Part shown: in pieces, positions 21,133 through 30,344 of the stretch
Layout of the letters: every line of letters starts with the position of its first letter
Position numbering within the stretch: position 1 is the first letter of the stretch
Origin: Tessaracoccus antarcticus
GTDB taxonomy: Bacteria > Actinomycetota > Actinomycetes > Propionibacteriales > Propionibacteriaceae
Direction: 5' to 3'
Assembly: GCF_003688855.1 (NCBI RefSeq)
Contig: NZ_REFW01000002.1
Coordinates: 248,001 to 312,000 of the forward strand
DNA length: 64,000 nucleotides
Position numbers and translations under genes: made by a program
Notes under the pieces: generated by a model
Databases searched by the model: none
What the model was told of the DNA's origin: nothing
What the model saw: only the letters and a program-made list of their open reading frames with translations

Positions 21133-22010
21133 GCACGGTCGTTGCCATCGGGAACTTCGATGGAGTGCACCTTGGGCATCAGCGCGTCCTCAGGGAGGCC
21201 ATGCAGTCCCACGGTGACCCCCTCGTGGTGATCACATTCTGGCCGCACCCCATGTCGGTGCTGCGCCCCGACAAGGCACCCAAGCTGCTCGGGGATCTCC
21301 ACTCCCGCATTGACCTGCTGAAGGCCGCCGGCGCGCGCGAAGTGCGAGTGGTGAACTTCACCGAGGCCGTTGCCCAGCTCAGTCCCCGCGAGTTCGTGGA
21401 GCGTTTCGTGTTGCCCCTGGAACCGTCGCGCGTCGTGGTGGGGGAGAACTTCCGCTTCGGCCACCGGGCCGCCGGTGACGTTGCCGAACTGGCGCGCCTC
21501 GGGCAGGGGCACTTCGAAGTGGTCCATCTGGCTCTGGAGTCCATCAACGACATCGTCACCTGCTCCACGCTGATCCGGACCTCACTGGCCGACGGTGACG
21601 TGGCGGGGGCCGCGGAGCACCTGGGGCGCCCGTTCCGTGTGCGCGGTGTGGTGGTCATGGGCGACCAGCGCGGACGTGAACTCGGTTACCCGACGGCGAA
21701 CCTGCCGGTCCCGTCAGACATGGCAGTGCCCGCTGACGGTGTCTACGCCGGCTGGCTGAGCGCCACGGACGGGCTCAGGCTGCCTGCCGCCATCTCGGTG
21801 GGCTCCAATCCCACTTTCAACGGCGTCGACCGTCGCGTGGAGACCTACGTGCTGGACCGCACCGATCTGGAGTTGTACGGCGAGGAGATCGTCGTCGATT
21901 TCGTCGACCGCCTGCGCGGCCAGGTGAAGTTCGACGGCATCGAGGGTCTCATTTCGCAGATGGACCAGGACATCAGCCACTGCCGCGTGGTGCTGGGCCT
22001 CGACGGCTGA
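21129..22010 (+). CDS. ribF: Bifunctional riboflavin kinase / FMN adenylyltransferase
   Basis: Makes FMN and then FAD from riboflavin. 293 aa from GTG 21129. N-terminal nucleotidyltransferase motif GNFDGVHLGHQ (residues 8-18); the C-terminal flavokinase domain has GRELGYPTANLPV and the ending YGEEIVVDFVDRLRGQVKF. Last gene of the rimP-ribF run; the next gene is convergent. Confidence 0.96.
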   Translation: MSTVVAIGNFDGVHLGHQRVLREAMQSHGDPLVVITFWPHPMSVLRPDKAPKLLGDLHSRIDLLKAAGAREVRVVNFTEAVAQLSPREFVERFVLPLEPSRVVVGENFRFGHRAAGDVAELARLGQGHFEVVHLALESINDIVTCSTLIRTSLADGDVAGAAEHLGRPFRVRGVVVMGDQRGRELGYPTANLPVPSDMAVPADGVYAGWLSATDGLRLPAAISVGSNPTFNGVDRRVETYVLDRTDLELYGEEIVVDFVDRLRGQVKFDGIEGLISQMDQDISHCRVVLGLDG

Positions 22011-22062
22011 CGCGCGCCAAGCACCGTGTCGCCGGCGCTCTGCGACGACCACGACGCACTGC

Positions 22063-22539
22063 TCAGCGTGCGGTGAGTGACTTCTTGTAGATGGCGTAGT
22101 GGGAGCTGGCGCGGGACGGGTCCGGTACCTGCTCGACCTCCGGCGCCTCCACGAAGAGGTGCTCACCCGTGGGGTGGTACTCCAGCGAGACGTACAGCGG
22201 AACGGCCTTCTCGTTGTTGGGGTCAACAGCCAGGAAAACGGCGGTGTGACCTTCCTCGCGGGCCTTCTGCTCCACCCACTGGGACAGGGCGCGGCCGGCT
22301 CCGCGGCGTCGGGCCGACGGCGCCACGAACATGTTGCGCAGCTCGGGTGTCATTTCGGAGTTCAGGTCCAGCAGGGCGGTGCCCACGATCTCGTCGCCGT
22401 CGAGCGCCACCGCGAAGTACATCTGACCCAGATCCTGCAGGCGGAAATGCTCATCCACGAGGCGGGGATCGGTCTGACCGAGATGCTGACGAATGGCGGA
22501 AAGGTCTGCTGCAGTGGCGGTACGCACAACGATGGACAT
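22063..22539 (-). CDS. GNAT-family N-acetyltransferase
   Basis: 158 aa, minus strand, starting at ATG 22539 with AGGAG 6 bp upstream; an upstream extension to 22734 runs through the divergent promoter region and is rejected. The acetyl-CoA motif is MFVAPSARRRGAGRALSQW; the end has VPLYVSLEYHPTG. Substrate unknown. It is divergent from rpsO and convergent with ribF. Confidence 0.85.
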   Translation of the reverse strand: MSIVVRTATAADLSAIRQHLGQTDPRLVDEHFRLQDLGQMYFAVALDGDEIVGTALLDLNSEMTPELRNMFVAPSARRRGAGRALSQWVEQKAREEGHTAVFLAVDPNNEKAVPLYVSLEYHPTGEHLFVEAPEVEQVPDPSRASSHYAIYKKSLTAR

Positions 22540-22769
22540 GAAAACTCCTAACAGGACCTCACGGGCCGGGCACCGCCACCCTATCTGGCGCATGGTGTGC
22601 CGTGCACATGGACCCTGCAAGTCAGGTGAGGGGGGAGGGGGACGAATGGGTGATGGGGACGGGTGCGTGGTAATGTTGTGGGGTTGCCGTTTGATCGGCC
22701 ACGGAAGCCCAAGAGCCCCAGATGCACTCCGCAACGGGGCGCCGTGCAGCGAACCGAAGGAGCCCCCGC

Positions 22770-23033
22770 ATGGAAGCTGTCAACAAGAAGCAGATCATCG
22801 AAGAGTACGCAACCGCCGAGGGTGACACCGGATCGCCGGATGTGCAGGTTGCCCTGCTGTCCGCCAGGATCGCACACCTCACGGAGCACCTGAAGATGCA
22901 CAAGCATGACCACCACTCCCGTCGTGGCCTCATGCTGATGGTCGGCCAGCGTCGCCGTCTGCTCAACTACGTCATGAAGAACGACGTCGAGCACTACCGC
23001 GAGCTCATCGCCCGCCTCGGCCTGCGCCGCTGA
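22770..23033 (+). CDS. rpsO: 30S ribosomal protein S15
   Basis: Binds 16S rRNA in the platform and forms bridge B4. 87 aa from ATG 22770, with GAAGGAG 7 bp upstream; the frame is open further up but [20 protein letters not shown] is the true N-terminus. [19 protein letters not shown] and [21 protein letters not shown] are diagnostic. A strong hairpin separates it from pnp. Confidence 0.97.
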   Translation: MEAVNKKQIIEEYATAEGDTGSPDVQVALLSARIAHLTEHLKMHKHDHHSRRGLMLMVGQRRRLLNYVMKNDVEHYRELIARLGLRR

Positions 23034-23055
23034 TTCGCATCACCCGAATTCTGGA

Positions 23056-23095
23056 CGAAGAGCAGCCCCCGCCTCTGGCGGGGCGCTGCTCTTCG
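23056..23095 (+). terminator. 18-bp hairpin between rpsO and pnp
   Basis: 23056-23073 pairs with 23077-23095 (18 bp, one bulged C, TCT loop). No T tract follows. In Streptomyces the rpsO-pnp intergenic hairpin is an RNase III processing site, so this may be a partial terminator, a processing site, or both. Confidence 0.75.
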
Positions 23096-23186
23096 CCCAT
23101 TTCCGGGCATGCAGGATACACTCAGGTCACAACTACATAGCAAGGTTTCACGCTGCCCGCTGGAGGTCTCATCTGTCCTCGGTAGT

Positions 23187-23233
23187 GGTCTTCGGGTGCC
23201 ATCAAGCGCCCCCGCGGACCTCGATCGAAGACC
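23187..23233 (+). promoter_or_regulatory. Structured pnp leader element
   Basis: GGTCTTCG (23187-23194) pairs perfectly with CGAAGACC (23226-23233) over a 31-nt loop, and a second hairpin CGCCCC/GGGGCG lies at 23250-23265, all within the 5' leader of pnp. PNPase autoregulates through leader structures in other bacteria; here that is an inference. Confidence 0.45.
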
Positions 23234-23299
23234 GGTGGACCACGCGAAACGCCCCCACTGGGGCGGGGTAGCACCCCACCAACTGAAAGGAGACTGTCC

Positions 23300-25501
23300 A
23301 TGGAAGGACCAGGTCTCGAATTCTCCGAAGCAATCATTGACAACGGTGCCCACGGGCGCCACGTCGTCCGGTTCGAAGCCGGACTGCTCGCACAGCAGGC
23401 CGACGGCTCGGCCGCCGTGTACCTCGACGGTGACACGATGTTGCTCGCCGCCACCACCGCGTCCAAGAACCCGCGGGACTCCATCGACTTCTTCCCGCTG
23501 ACGGTTGACATCGAAGAGCGCATGTACGCCGCAGGTCGCATCCCCGGCTCGTTCTTCCGTCGCGAAGGCCGCCCCGGCGAGGGCGCCATCCTGACGGCCC
23601 GCCTCATCGACCGCCCGCTGCGCCCCGCCTTCGTGAAGGGTCTGCGCAACGAGGTCCAGGTTGTCGTCGACGTGCTGTCGCTCAACCCCACCCACCTGTA
23701 CGACGTCGTCGCCATCAACGCGGCCTCGATGTCCACCACGCTGGCTGGCCTGCCCTTCACCGGGCCGATCGGTGGCGTCCGCGTCGCACTGATCGATGAC
23801 GCCTGGGTCTGCTTCCCGACCGTGGAGCAGTCCGCAACCTCCGCCTTCCAGATGGTCGTGGCCGGGCGTGTCCTGCCCGACGGCGACGTCGCCATCACCA
23901 TGGTGGAGGCCGGCGGCACGGATGCCACCTGGGAGCTCGTGCGTGCGGGCAAGACTGCACCCACCGAAGAGGTTGTGGGTCAGGGCCTCGAGGCTGCCAA
24001 GCCGTTCATCAAGGTCCTCTGTGATGCCCAGTCCGAGCTCGCCGCCAAGCTGCCGCGCGAGACCCGCGACTTCCCCATCTTCCGCGACTACGAGGACGAC
24101 GTCTTCGCCGCCGTGGAGGAGCTCGCCTCCGCCCGTGTCGCCGAGGCCATGACGATCTCCGGCAAGCAGGAGCGCGACGAGGCCACGCACGGCATTCGCC
24201 AGGACGTCACCGAGCAGCTCGCCGAGCGCTTCGCTGACCGCACCAGCGAGATCTCCGCAGCCATGAAGGCGCTGACGAAGAAGCTCGTTCGTCGCCGCAC
24301 CCTCATCGAGGGCATCCGCATCGACGGCCGTGGCCCCAGTGACATCAGGGAGCTTTCCGCCGAGGTCGCGATCATCCCCCGCGTCCACGGCTCGGCACTG
24401 TTCCAGCGCGGCGAGACCCAGATCCTGGGTGTCTCCACGCTGAACATGCTGGACATGGAGCAGCGCATCGACTCGCTGTCACCGGAGTCCACCAAGCGCT
24501 ACATGCACAACTACAACTTCCCGCCGTTCTCCACGGGTGAGACGGGACGCGTCGGTTCGCCGAAGCGTCGCGAAATCGGTCACGGCGCACTCGCAGAGCG
24601 CGCCATCCTGCCGATCCTCCCCACCCGCACGGAGTTCCCCTACGCGATCCGTCAGGTCTCGGAGGCACTGAGCTCCAACGGTTCCACCTCGATGGGTTCG
24701 GTCTGCGCCTCGACGCTGTCCCTGCTCAACGCCGGTGTGCCGCTGAAGGCACCCGTGGCCGGTATCGCCATGGGCCTCATGAGCGACGAGGTTGACGGTG
24801 AGACGCGCTACGTCGCACTCACCGACATCCTTGGCGCCGAGGATGCCCTGGGCGACATGGACTTCAAGGTGGCCGGCACGCCGGACTTCGTCACGGCCCT
24901 CCAGCTGGACACGAAGCTCAACGGCATCCCGGCCTCCGAGCTGCAGAAGGCCCTTCTCCAGGCCCGCGAGGCGCGTCACACGCTCCTCGAGGTCATGGGT
25001 GAGGCCATCGATGTGCCCGACGAGATGAGCCAGTACGCTCCCCGGATCATTACGGTGCGCATCCCCGTCGACAAGATCGGCGAGATCATCGGCCCGAAGG
25101 GCAAGATCATCAACCAGATGCAGGATGACACGGGCGCCAACATCTCCATCGAGGACGACGGCACCATTTACGTGGGCGCCACCTCCGGTGAGCAGGCCGA
25201 TGCGGCTGTCGCGATGATCAACGCCATCGCGAACCCGCACATGCCCGAGCGGGGCGAGCGTTTCATGGGCACCATCGTGAAGCTCACCAGCTTCGGTGCC
25301 TTCGTGTCGCTGCTGCCCGGCAAGGACGGCCTCCTGCACATCTCCAAGCTCCGCGGCCTCGCCGGCGGCAAGCGCGTGGACGACGTGGAGGACATCCTGT
25401 CCGTCGGGCAGAAGCTGCAGGTGGAGATCTCTGACATCGACGACAGGGGCAAGCTGTCGCTGATCCCCGTCGTGGACGAAGAGACCGCAGACGCCAACTG
25501 A
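23300..25501 (+). CDS. pnp: Polyribonucleotide nucleotidyltransferase (PNPase)
   Basis: Phosphorolytic 3'-5' exoribonuclease and polymerase, the main RNA-tailing and decay enzyme in actinobacteria. 733 aa from ATG 23300 with AAAGGAGAC upstream. Two RNase PH domains (the second with [20 protein letters not shown], catalytic phosphate site), a helical linker, a KH domain at about 583-640 ([15 protein letters not shown]) and an S1 domain from about 653 ([20 protein letters not shown]). Confidence 0.97.
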   Translation: MEGPGLEFSEAIIDNGAHGRHVVRFEAGLLAQQADGSAAVYLDGDTMLLAATTASKNPRDSIDFFPLTVDIEERMYAAGRIPGSFFRREGRPGEGAILTARLIDRPLRPAFVKGLRNEVQVVVDVLSLNPTHLYDVVAINAASMSTTLAGLPFTGPIGGVRVALIDDAWVCFPTVEQSATSAFQMVVAGRVLPDGDVAITMVEAGGTDATWELVRAGKTAPTEEVVGQGLEAAKPFIKVLCDAQSELAAKLPRETRDFPIFRDYEDDVFAAVEELASARVAEAMTISGKQERDEATHGIRQDVTEQLAERFADRTSEISAAMKALTKKLVRRRTLIEGIRIDGRGPSDIRELSAEVAIIPRVHGSALFQRGETQILGVSTLNMLDMEQRIDSLSPESTKRYMHNYNFPPFSTGETGRVGSPKRREIGHGALAERAILPILPTRTEFPYAIRQVSEALSSNGSTSMGSVCASTLSLLNAGVPLKAPVAGIAMGLMSDEVDGETRYVALTDILGAEDALGDMDFKVAGTPDFVTALQLDTKLNGIPASELQKALLQAREARHTLLEVMGEAIDVPDEMSQYAPRIITVRIPVDKIGEIIGPKGKIINQMQDDTGANISIEDDGTIYVGATSGEQADAAVAMINAIANPHMPERGERFMGTIVKLTSFGAFVSLLPGKDGLLHISKLRGLAGGKRVDDVEDILSVGQKLQVEISDIDDRGKLSLIPVVDEETADAN

Positions 25502-25521
25502 GGCACACGCAGTCACTGAGC

Positions 25522-25560
25522 AACGGGTGGGCCCCCAGCGGGGGGTCCACCCGTTGTTTC
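25522..25560 (+). terminator. Terminator after pnp
   Basis: AACGGGTGG (25522-25530) pairs with CCACCCGTT (25547-25555), with an inner C5/G5 stem, followed by GTTTC. Located 21 bp after the pnp stop. Confidence 0.75.
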
Positions 25561-25632
25561 TGTTGGTGGGCGACACTGGTCGCTGGTAGAACTTGGGACT
25601 CAATGCAGGGTACGAGGGATGGGGCAGGAAAC

Positions 25633-26373
25633 ATGGACCAGATTCGAGTGGGAGTCTTCGGGGCCGGCGGAAGGATGGGCGCGGAGGCCGTCCGGGCCGT
25701 GGAGAGGGCCGGGGACCTGCAACTGGTGGCCGGGGTCGACGTGGACGACGACCGTGAGCTGCTGTCCGACGCGCAGGTGGCGGTGGACTTCACCCATCCC
25801 GGCGCAGTGATGGACAACATCGAGTGGTGCGCTGCACGCGGCATCCACATGGTGATCGGCACCACCGGGTTCACCGCGGAACGCCTCGCGAGGGTGGCTG
25901 CGCTCTGCGAGCAGAATCCCGGCGTCGGGATCCTGATCGCGTCCAACTTCTCCATCGGCGCAGTCTTGATGATGAGCTTCGCCGAGCAGGCAGCAAGGTT
26001 CTACCCCAGCGTGGAGATCATCGAACTGCACCACCCGAACAAGGTTGATGCGCCGTCTGGCACCTCTGTGAGCACCGCCCGGAGGATTGCCGCCGCGCGT
26101 GCCGCGGCGTCCATGGGTGCGGTCCCCGACGCCACCGTTCACGACGACGGCGCCCGCGGCGCAGTGGTGGACGGCATCCACATCCACGGCGTCCGTCTGC
26201 AGGGTCTCGTCGCGCACCAGGAGGTGCTGCTGGGGGCCACGGGGGAGACCCTCACGATCCGCCACGACAGCTTTGAGCGCACCAGTTTCATGCCCGGAGT
26301 CCTGGCTGGCATCCGTCACGTCGTCGACCACCCCGGGCTCACCGAGGGCATCGAGACGGTCCTCGGCCTCTAG
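25633..26373 (+). CDS. dapB: 4-hydroxy-tetrahydrodipicolinate reductase
   Basis: NAD(P)H-dependent step of the diaminopimelate/lysine pathway. 246 aa from ATG 25633, supported by GGCAGGAAAC just upstream and by length; a start 30 bp earlier is possible. Rossmann motif GVFGAGGRMG near the N-terminus; ELHHPNKVDAPSGTSV contains the HH and K residues of the substrate site. In many actinobacteria an M16 peptidase gene lies between pnp and dapB and dapA follows; neither is present here. Confidence 0.95.
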   Translation: MDQIRVGVFGAGGRMGAEAVRAVERAGDLQLVAGVDVDDDRELLSDAQVAVDFTHPGAVMDNIEWCAARGIHMVIGTTGFTAERLARVAALCEQNPGVGILIASNFSIGAVLMMSFAEQAARFYPSVEIIELHHPNKVDAPSGTSVSTARRIAAARAAASMGAVPDATVHDDGARGAVVDGIHIHGVRLQGLVAHQEVLLGATGETLTIRHDSFERTSFMPGVLAGIRHVVDHPGLTEGIETVLGL

Positions 26374-26439
26374 CCGGCTCCAGTGTTGTCGGGATGTCAG
26401 TCTGTCGACATCAGATCCACACCAGGGGCCAGCCCACGT

Positions 26440-26471
26440 CACCCGGGCGTCCCGACACGCCCTCCCGGGTG
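26440..26471. terminator. Inverted repeat between convergent dapB and GNAT genes
   Basis: CACCCGGG (26440-26447) and CCCGGGTG (26464-26471) can form an 8-bp stem with a 16-nt loop. Midway between two convergent genes, it may stop transcription from both sides; no T tract. Confidence 0.4.
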
Positions 26472-26531
26472 TGACCTCGAAAGCCCCGGATCACCACAGA
26501 TCGACGGTGGGGCCCGCCGCTGAGGAGGCGC

Positions 26532-27062
26532 TCAGGCAGTGGTGATGTCGGTCACGAGCCGGATGAGCTTCATGGAGACGTCACCGTCCTCCGGGCCCAT
26601 CTCGCGGTGGGCACCGTCGGTGCCCCAGCCGCACCCCACGAGGAACTCGCGGGTCGCATCGGCATCAGTGGGGAGCCACATGGTGGCCACCTGGTAGCCA
26701 TCGGCCCTCAGTGTGTCCACGGCCGCGTTGATGAGGCGTGAGCTGTGGCCCGCCTCGATGCTCGGTTCGTCCACGACGAATTCGGCGATGAGGCCGTCCG
26801 TGGGCTCGGCGTCGGGATCGTTGCTGGGGCCGGTGACAGCAAAACCGACGATGGCCCCGTCGCCGATCGCGACCAGCACACGGCAGTGCGCCAGTGGGGG
26901 CTTGACGATGGCGTCATGCCAGGCACGCACGGTCTCGTCTGCAGAGATTCCCGTCATCGCGTCCGCCAGGACTGGCACCGAGGACCACGAGCGGCGTTGC
27001 AGGCGGGCAACGTCGACCGCTTCTGCGGGCATGGCCAAACGGACGGAATCAGGCACGGGCAT
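26532..27062 (-). CDS. GNAT-family N-acetyltransferase
   Basis: 176 aa, minus strand. GNAT fold with VGFAVTGPSNDPD (strand beta4), IAEFVVDEPSIEAGHSSRLINAAVDTL in place of the usual acetyl-CoA R/Q-x-x-G-x-G/A loop, and a C-terminal FLVGCGWGTDGAHREM. The CoA loop reads EAGHSSRL, a weak match, so activity is less sure than for the other GNAT genes. Divergent from the RNase J gene; convergent with dapB. Confidence 0.8.
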   Translation of the reverse strand: MPVPDSVRLAMPAEAVDVARLQRRSWSSVPVLADAMTGISADETVRAWHDAIVKPPLAHCRVLVAIGDGAIVGFAVTGPSNDPDAEPTDGLIAEFVVDEPSIEAGHSSRLINAAVDTLRADGYQVATMWLPTDADATREFLVGCGWGTDGAHREMGPEDGDVSMKLIRLVTDITTA

Positions 27063-27129
27063 GGGGACAGTCTATGAGACAGTGCCGAGCCGGGTCCCCG
27101 CGTCGGCGCGGGTCCACTAGCCTGAAGCA

Positions 27130-28806
27130 ATGACTGATCTGAAGACGCCACCACCGGTCAAGCCCGGGACCCTGCGCATCACCCCGCTCGGAGGCCTCGG
27201 CGACGTGGGTCGTAACATGGCGTCTTTCGAGATCGACGGTGAGATCGCACTCGTCGACTGTGGCGTGCTGTTCCCCGAGGAACACCACCCCGGCGTTGAC
27301 CTCATCCTCCCCGCGCTGAACAACCTCAACGACCGGCTGGCCGACATCTCCGCCCTGGTCCTCACACACGGCCACGAGGACCACATCGGTGCGGTCCCCT
27401 ACCTGCTGCGCAAGCGCCCGGACATTCCCATTTACGGGTCGAGGCTGACGCTGGCGTTCCTCGCGAACAAGCTCAAGGAGCACCGCATCCGGGGCCACCA
27501 ACTGCACGAGGTCAGGGAGGGCGACAGGATCAAGGTCGGCAAATTCGACTTCGAATTCGTCGCCGTCAACCACTCCATCCCTGACGCGCTGGCCGTGGCC
27601 ATCCGCACGTCGGCGGGCATGGTCCTGCACACGGGTGACTTCAAGATGGACCAGCTGCCGCTGGATGGTCGCATCACCGACCTGCGGGCCTTCGCCCGGC
27701 TCGGCGAGGAAGGCGTGGACCTCTTCATGGTGGACTCCACCAACGCCGAGGTTCCCGGCTTCACCACGCCGGAGAAGGACATCGAACCGGCAATGTCGCG
27801 GGTGTTCGAGACCGCCCACCAGAAGCTGATCGTGGCGAGCTTCGCCAGCCACGTCCACCGGATCCAGCAGGTCCTCGACCTCGCGGTGAAGCACGGTCGC
27901 AAGGTGGTCTACGTGGGCCGCTCCATGGTCCGCAACATGGCCATCGCACGGGACCTGGGCTTCCTGACGGTCCCGGGCGACACCCTCATCGAGATGCGCG
28001 ACATCGACAAGTACCCCAAGAACAAGGTGGTCATCGTGTCCACCGGATCCCAGGGTGAGCCGATGGCTGCGCTGAGCCGCATCGCCAGCCAGGAGCACCC
28101 CGTGGTGTCGGTGGGCCCCGGCGACGTGGTGCTGCTGGCGTCGTCGCTCATTCCCGGCAACGAGAACTCCGTGTACCGGGTCATCAACGGCCTCTCCAAG
28201 CTGGGGGCCCAGGTGGTCCACAAGGCCAATGCGATGGTCCACGTCTCCGGCCACGCCTCCGCCGGCGAGTTGCTGTACTGCTACAACATCCTCAAGCCCC
28301 GCAATGTGCTGCCGGTCCACGGGGAGATCCGTCACCTGATCGCCAACGCGAAGCTGGCCATTTCCACTGGTGTTCCGGCCGAGAGAGTGATCGTTGCCGA
28401 GGACGGTGACGTCATTGACCTGGCCAACGGCAAGGCCCGCCGGGTGGGTCGCGTCGACGCCTCCTACATCTTCGTGGACGGGCAGACGGTGGGTGACATC
28501 ACCGACTCGCTCACCGATCGACGGGTGCTGGGCGAAGAGGGTTTCATCTCCATCGTCTCGGTGGTCAGCCTCCACACCAGGGAACTGATCAGCGGGCCGG
28601 ACATCCACGCCCGCGGTTTCGCCGAGGACGAGTCGGTCTTCGAGGGCGTGCGCAACGAGGTCGCCAAGGCACTCAAGGAGGCGCTGGCCGACGACGTCGT
28701 CGACGTTCATCGGCTTCAGCAGGTCACCCGCCGGGTCATGGGTGCGTGGGTCTCGAGGAAGCTTCGGCGTCGGCCCATGATTGTGCCCGTGGTGGTCTCC
28801 ACCTGA
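27130..28806 (+). CDS. rnj: Ribonuclease J
   Basis: Metallo-beta-lactamase/beta-CASP exo- and endoribonuclease for rRNA maturation and mRNA decay. 558 aa. The metal motif HGHEDH is residues 81-86 (LTHGHEDHIGAVPYLL); further motifs HTGDFKMD and, in the beta-CASP part, VHVSGHASAGELL; the C-terminal domain is complete. Starts ATG 27130. With pnp close by, the window carries two main RNA-decay enzymes. Confidence 0.95.
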   Translation: MTDLKTPPPVKPGTLRITPLGGLGDVGRNMASFEIDGEIALVDCGVLFPEEHHPGVDLILPALNNLNDRLADISALVLTHGHEDHIGAVPYLLRKRPDIPIYGSRLTLAFLANKLKEHRIRGHQLHEVREGDRIKVGKFDFEFVAVNHSIPDALAVAIRTSAGMVLHTGDFKMDQLPLDGRITDLRAFARLGEEGVDLFMVDSTNAEVPGFTTPEKDIEPAMSRVFETAHQKLIVASFASHVHRIQQVLDLAVKHGRKVVYVGRSMVRNMAIARDLGFLTVPGDTLIEMRDIDKYPKNKVVIVSTGSQGEPMAALSRIASQEHPVVSVGPGDVVLLASSLIPGNENSVYRVINGLSKLGAQVVHKANAMVHVSGHASAGELLYCYNILKPRNVLPVHGEIRHLIANAKLAISTGVPAERVIVAEDGDVIDLANGKARRVGRVDASYIFVDGQTVGDITDSLTDRRVLGEEGFISIVSVVSLHTRELISGPDIHARGFAEDESVFEGVRNEVAKALKEALADDVVDVHRLQQVTRRVMGAWVSRKLRRRPMIVPVVVST

Positions 28807-29128
28807 CCCGTGGCCCCGGTTCTCGCGGCATCTGGGACATGCGCGTCGCCGCGTGGTCCCGGGGGCTGCTCAGGAAGCACATGTTCTGTTCCCTGAGTGC
28901 CGTCCGTGAGGGACGAGCGGCGGTGTGTCGAAGGGTTGGTGAAGTGTGGGTGGTGGCTACTGAGGAAACCAATGGTGTGCCCTGCTCTTTCTCGCGAGGG
29001 CAGCTCACGAAACGACTATGGGTGCCCAACGTTGTCGCGGGCGGGGCCGGATATGTCCCTCTGCCTCGACACCAAGGCCGCCCGGCCGGTGCTGGTGCAC
29101 CGGGCCGGGCGGCCGTGTGGTGTGCTGG
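28807..29128. other. Intergenic stretch without a gene
   Basis: 322 bp between the RNase J stop and the end of the minus-strand pseudogene. No frame with homology or a ribosome-binding site was seen. Its right end holds the hairpin at 29076-29114; the rest shows nothing I can name. Confidence 0.6.
29076..29114 (-). terminator. Strong terminator hairpin downstream of the pseudogene
   Basis: GGCCGCCCGGCC (29076-29087) pairs perfectly with GGCCGGGCGGCC (29103-29114), and the loop itself can pair (GGTGC/GCACC). It lies 15 bp past the pseudogene stop on the minus strand and shows that a real gene once ended here. Confidence 0.7.
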
Positions 29129-29994
29129 TCAGGAGAACCTGACGAGGTTGTTCAGCACCCACTTCTCGGCCGTGTTGTAGGTCCAGCCGGAGGCGGTCTG
29201 CTCGGCCTCGATGACCGTGACCAGTGATTCGCTGCGGCAGCCGTTGCGTCCGGTGGTGGCGGTGTCGCACTCGGTGCGCCACATGCGGACGTCAGTCGCC
29301 GTCCATGCACCTGTGTTGCCCAGGGGGTTGTTGGCCCACAGTGCGCGGGGGCTGGGTAGATAGGTGAGGTTGTTGAACATCCAGCCATTGGTGCGGACGA
29401 AATTTCCGTTCACCTGGTCGATCCGGGCCCCAGATCTGGGTGAAACAGCGGGTCGTCCGGGAGTAGGGCTCGCAGCGGGTCCACCAGTTGAGGCCGTTGA
29501 CGTTGTGCAGGCCCGGGGTGGAGTACACGTCCACGGGGCCGGGCGACGTGGTGACCGTCGGCTTCACGGTGGGTGTGATCGTCGGCCGCACCGTGGGTGT
29601 CACGGTGGTGGTGGTGGTGGCGGTCGGCGGCGGTGATGGTCACGCCGTCCGCCCCGGAAACGAGTGTGTAGCCCTCGGCGGGCATGGCGGCAGCGGTGTC
29701 CAGCGTCAGCGTGATGGCCTTGCTGCCGGTGGCGGCGACGGGCAACGCCAGGCCCGTGGAGGTGCGCAGTGTGTCGGCGAGCATCTCGGCGGTGCCTACG
29801 GCGTTGCCGTTGGCCACGATGGGCGTCACCCCACTGAGCTGGAAGGCGCCTGCATCGGTCTCCACGACGGAGGCAGGCTTCGGGATGACGTCGACGAAGG
29901 CGGGCGTCGGCGGCTCGACGACGGGGCCGTCGAGGGTGCCCATGACCATGATTTCCCAGATGGCCATGCCGTAGTTCTGGTTCCTGCCTGTTGA
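29129..29994 (-). pseudogene. Remnant of a secreted multidomain glycoside hydrolase (F5/8C tail, GH20 N-domain, Thr/Pro linker, Trp/Cys-rich C-domain)
   Basis: Read on the minus strand in three frames. 29994-29938: GRNQNYGMAIWEIMVMG, the typical end of an F5/8 type C carbohydrate-binding domain. 29892-29623: a GH20 (beta-hexosaminidase) N-terminal domain, from DVIPKPASVVETDAGAF to EGYTLVSGADGVTITAAD. A frame change near 29622 leads into a TPTVRPTITPTVKPT linker; the GH20 catalytic barrel that should follow is missing. From about 29513 comes GLHNVNGLNWWTRCEPYSRT; a second frame change at the C4 run 29429-29432 leads to VNGNFVRTNGWMFNNLTYL, ending LNNLVRFS at 29129. No start codon or signal peptide survives. 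Decay by deletion plus frameshifts is likely; the last shift could also be a sequencing error. Confidence 0.8.
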
Positions 29995-30344
29995 GTCCGA
30001 AGTTGATGGGGTCTGCTGCTGGGGCATGGGTTGCCAGTCGCTCGACATTGATGGAGACGACGGTCGGCAGACTAGGTTGGGCATTTGGCCCGCGTCACGC
30101 CCGAGGGCCAAAGTGCCGACTTCTGCTGCCCACTTCCGGGCGGGGCTGTGCGGGATCTTCCCACCCGGAGGGGCCTCACGGACTCGCTGGTTGCCTGCGA
30201 CGGGGCCGCTCCCCGCCGCTGCTTTTGCCGGAGGTGGGAGGCATGGGTTATTCTTTCCAGGTTGCCCACGACTCCAGTCGAGGGCATGACTGATTTTGTA
30301 AACCTGACGCACTCAGCGTCGGATCAAGCACCGAGGAGATTCCA
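29995..30344. other. Intergenic stretch upstream of rpmB
   Basis: 350 bp with no recognisable gene. It probably includes further eroded sequence of the pseudogene at its left end and the rpmB promoter at its right end. An imperfect inverted repeat at 30080-30117 is listed separately. Confidence 0.5.
30080..30117. repeat. Inverted repeat upstream of rpmB
   Basis: GGCATTTGGCCC (30080-30091) against GGGCCAAAGTGCC (30105-30117), complementary except for one unpaired base, 13-nt loop. Could be an old terminator or the scar of a lost element; no flanking duplication was recognised. Confidence 0.5.

Noticed and set aside
22540-22734. Longer start for the minus-strand GNAT gene
   Set aside because: It would cover the divergent promoter region of rpsO; ATG 22539 has an AGGAG.
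28746-29180. Plus-strand frame of 144 codons after the RNase J gene
   Set aside because: No homology; it runs through the terminator hairpin and into the minus-strand pseudogene.
29604-29625. Histidine run (HHHHH) near the end of the GH20 fragment, looking like a metal-binding site
   Set aside because: It is a frameshifted reading of the Thr-rich linker (ACC repeats); the neighbouring frame gives the expected TPTV linker.
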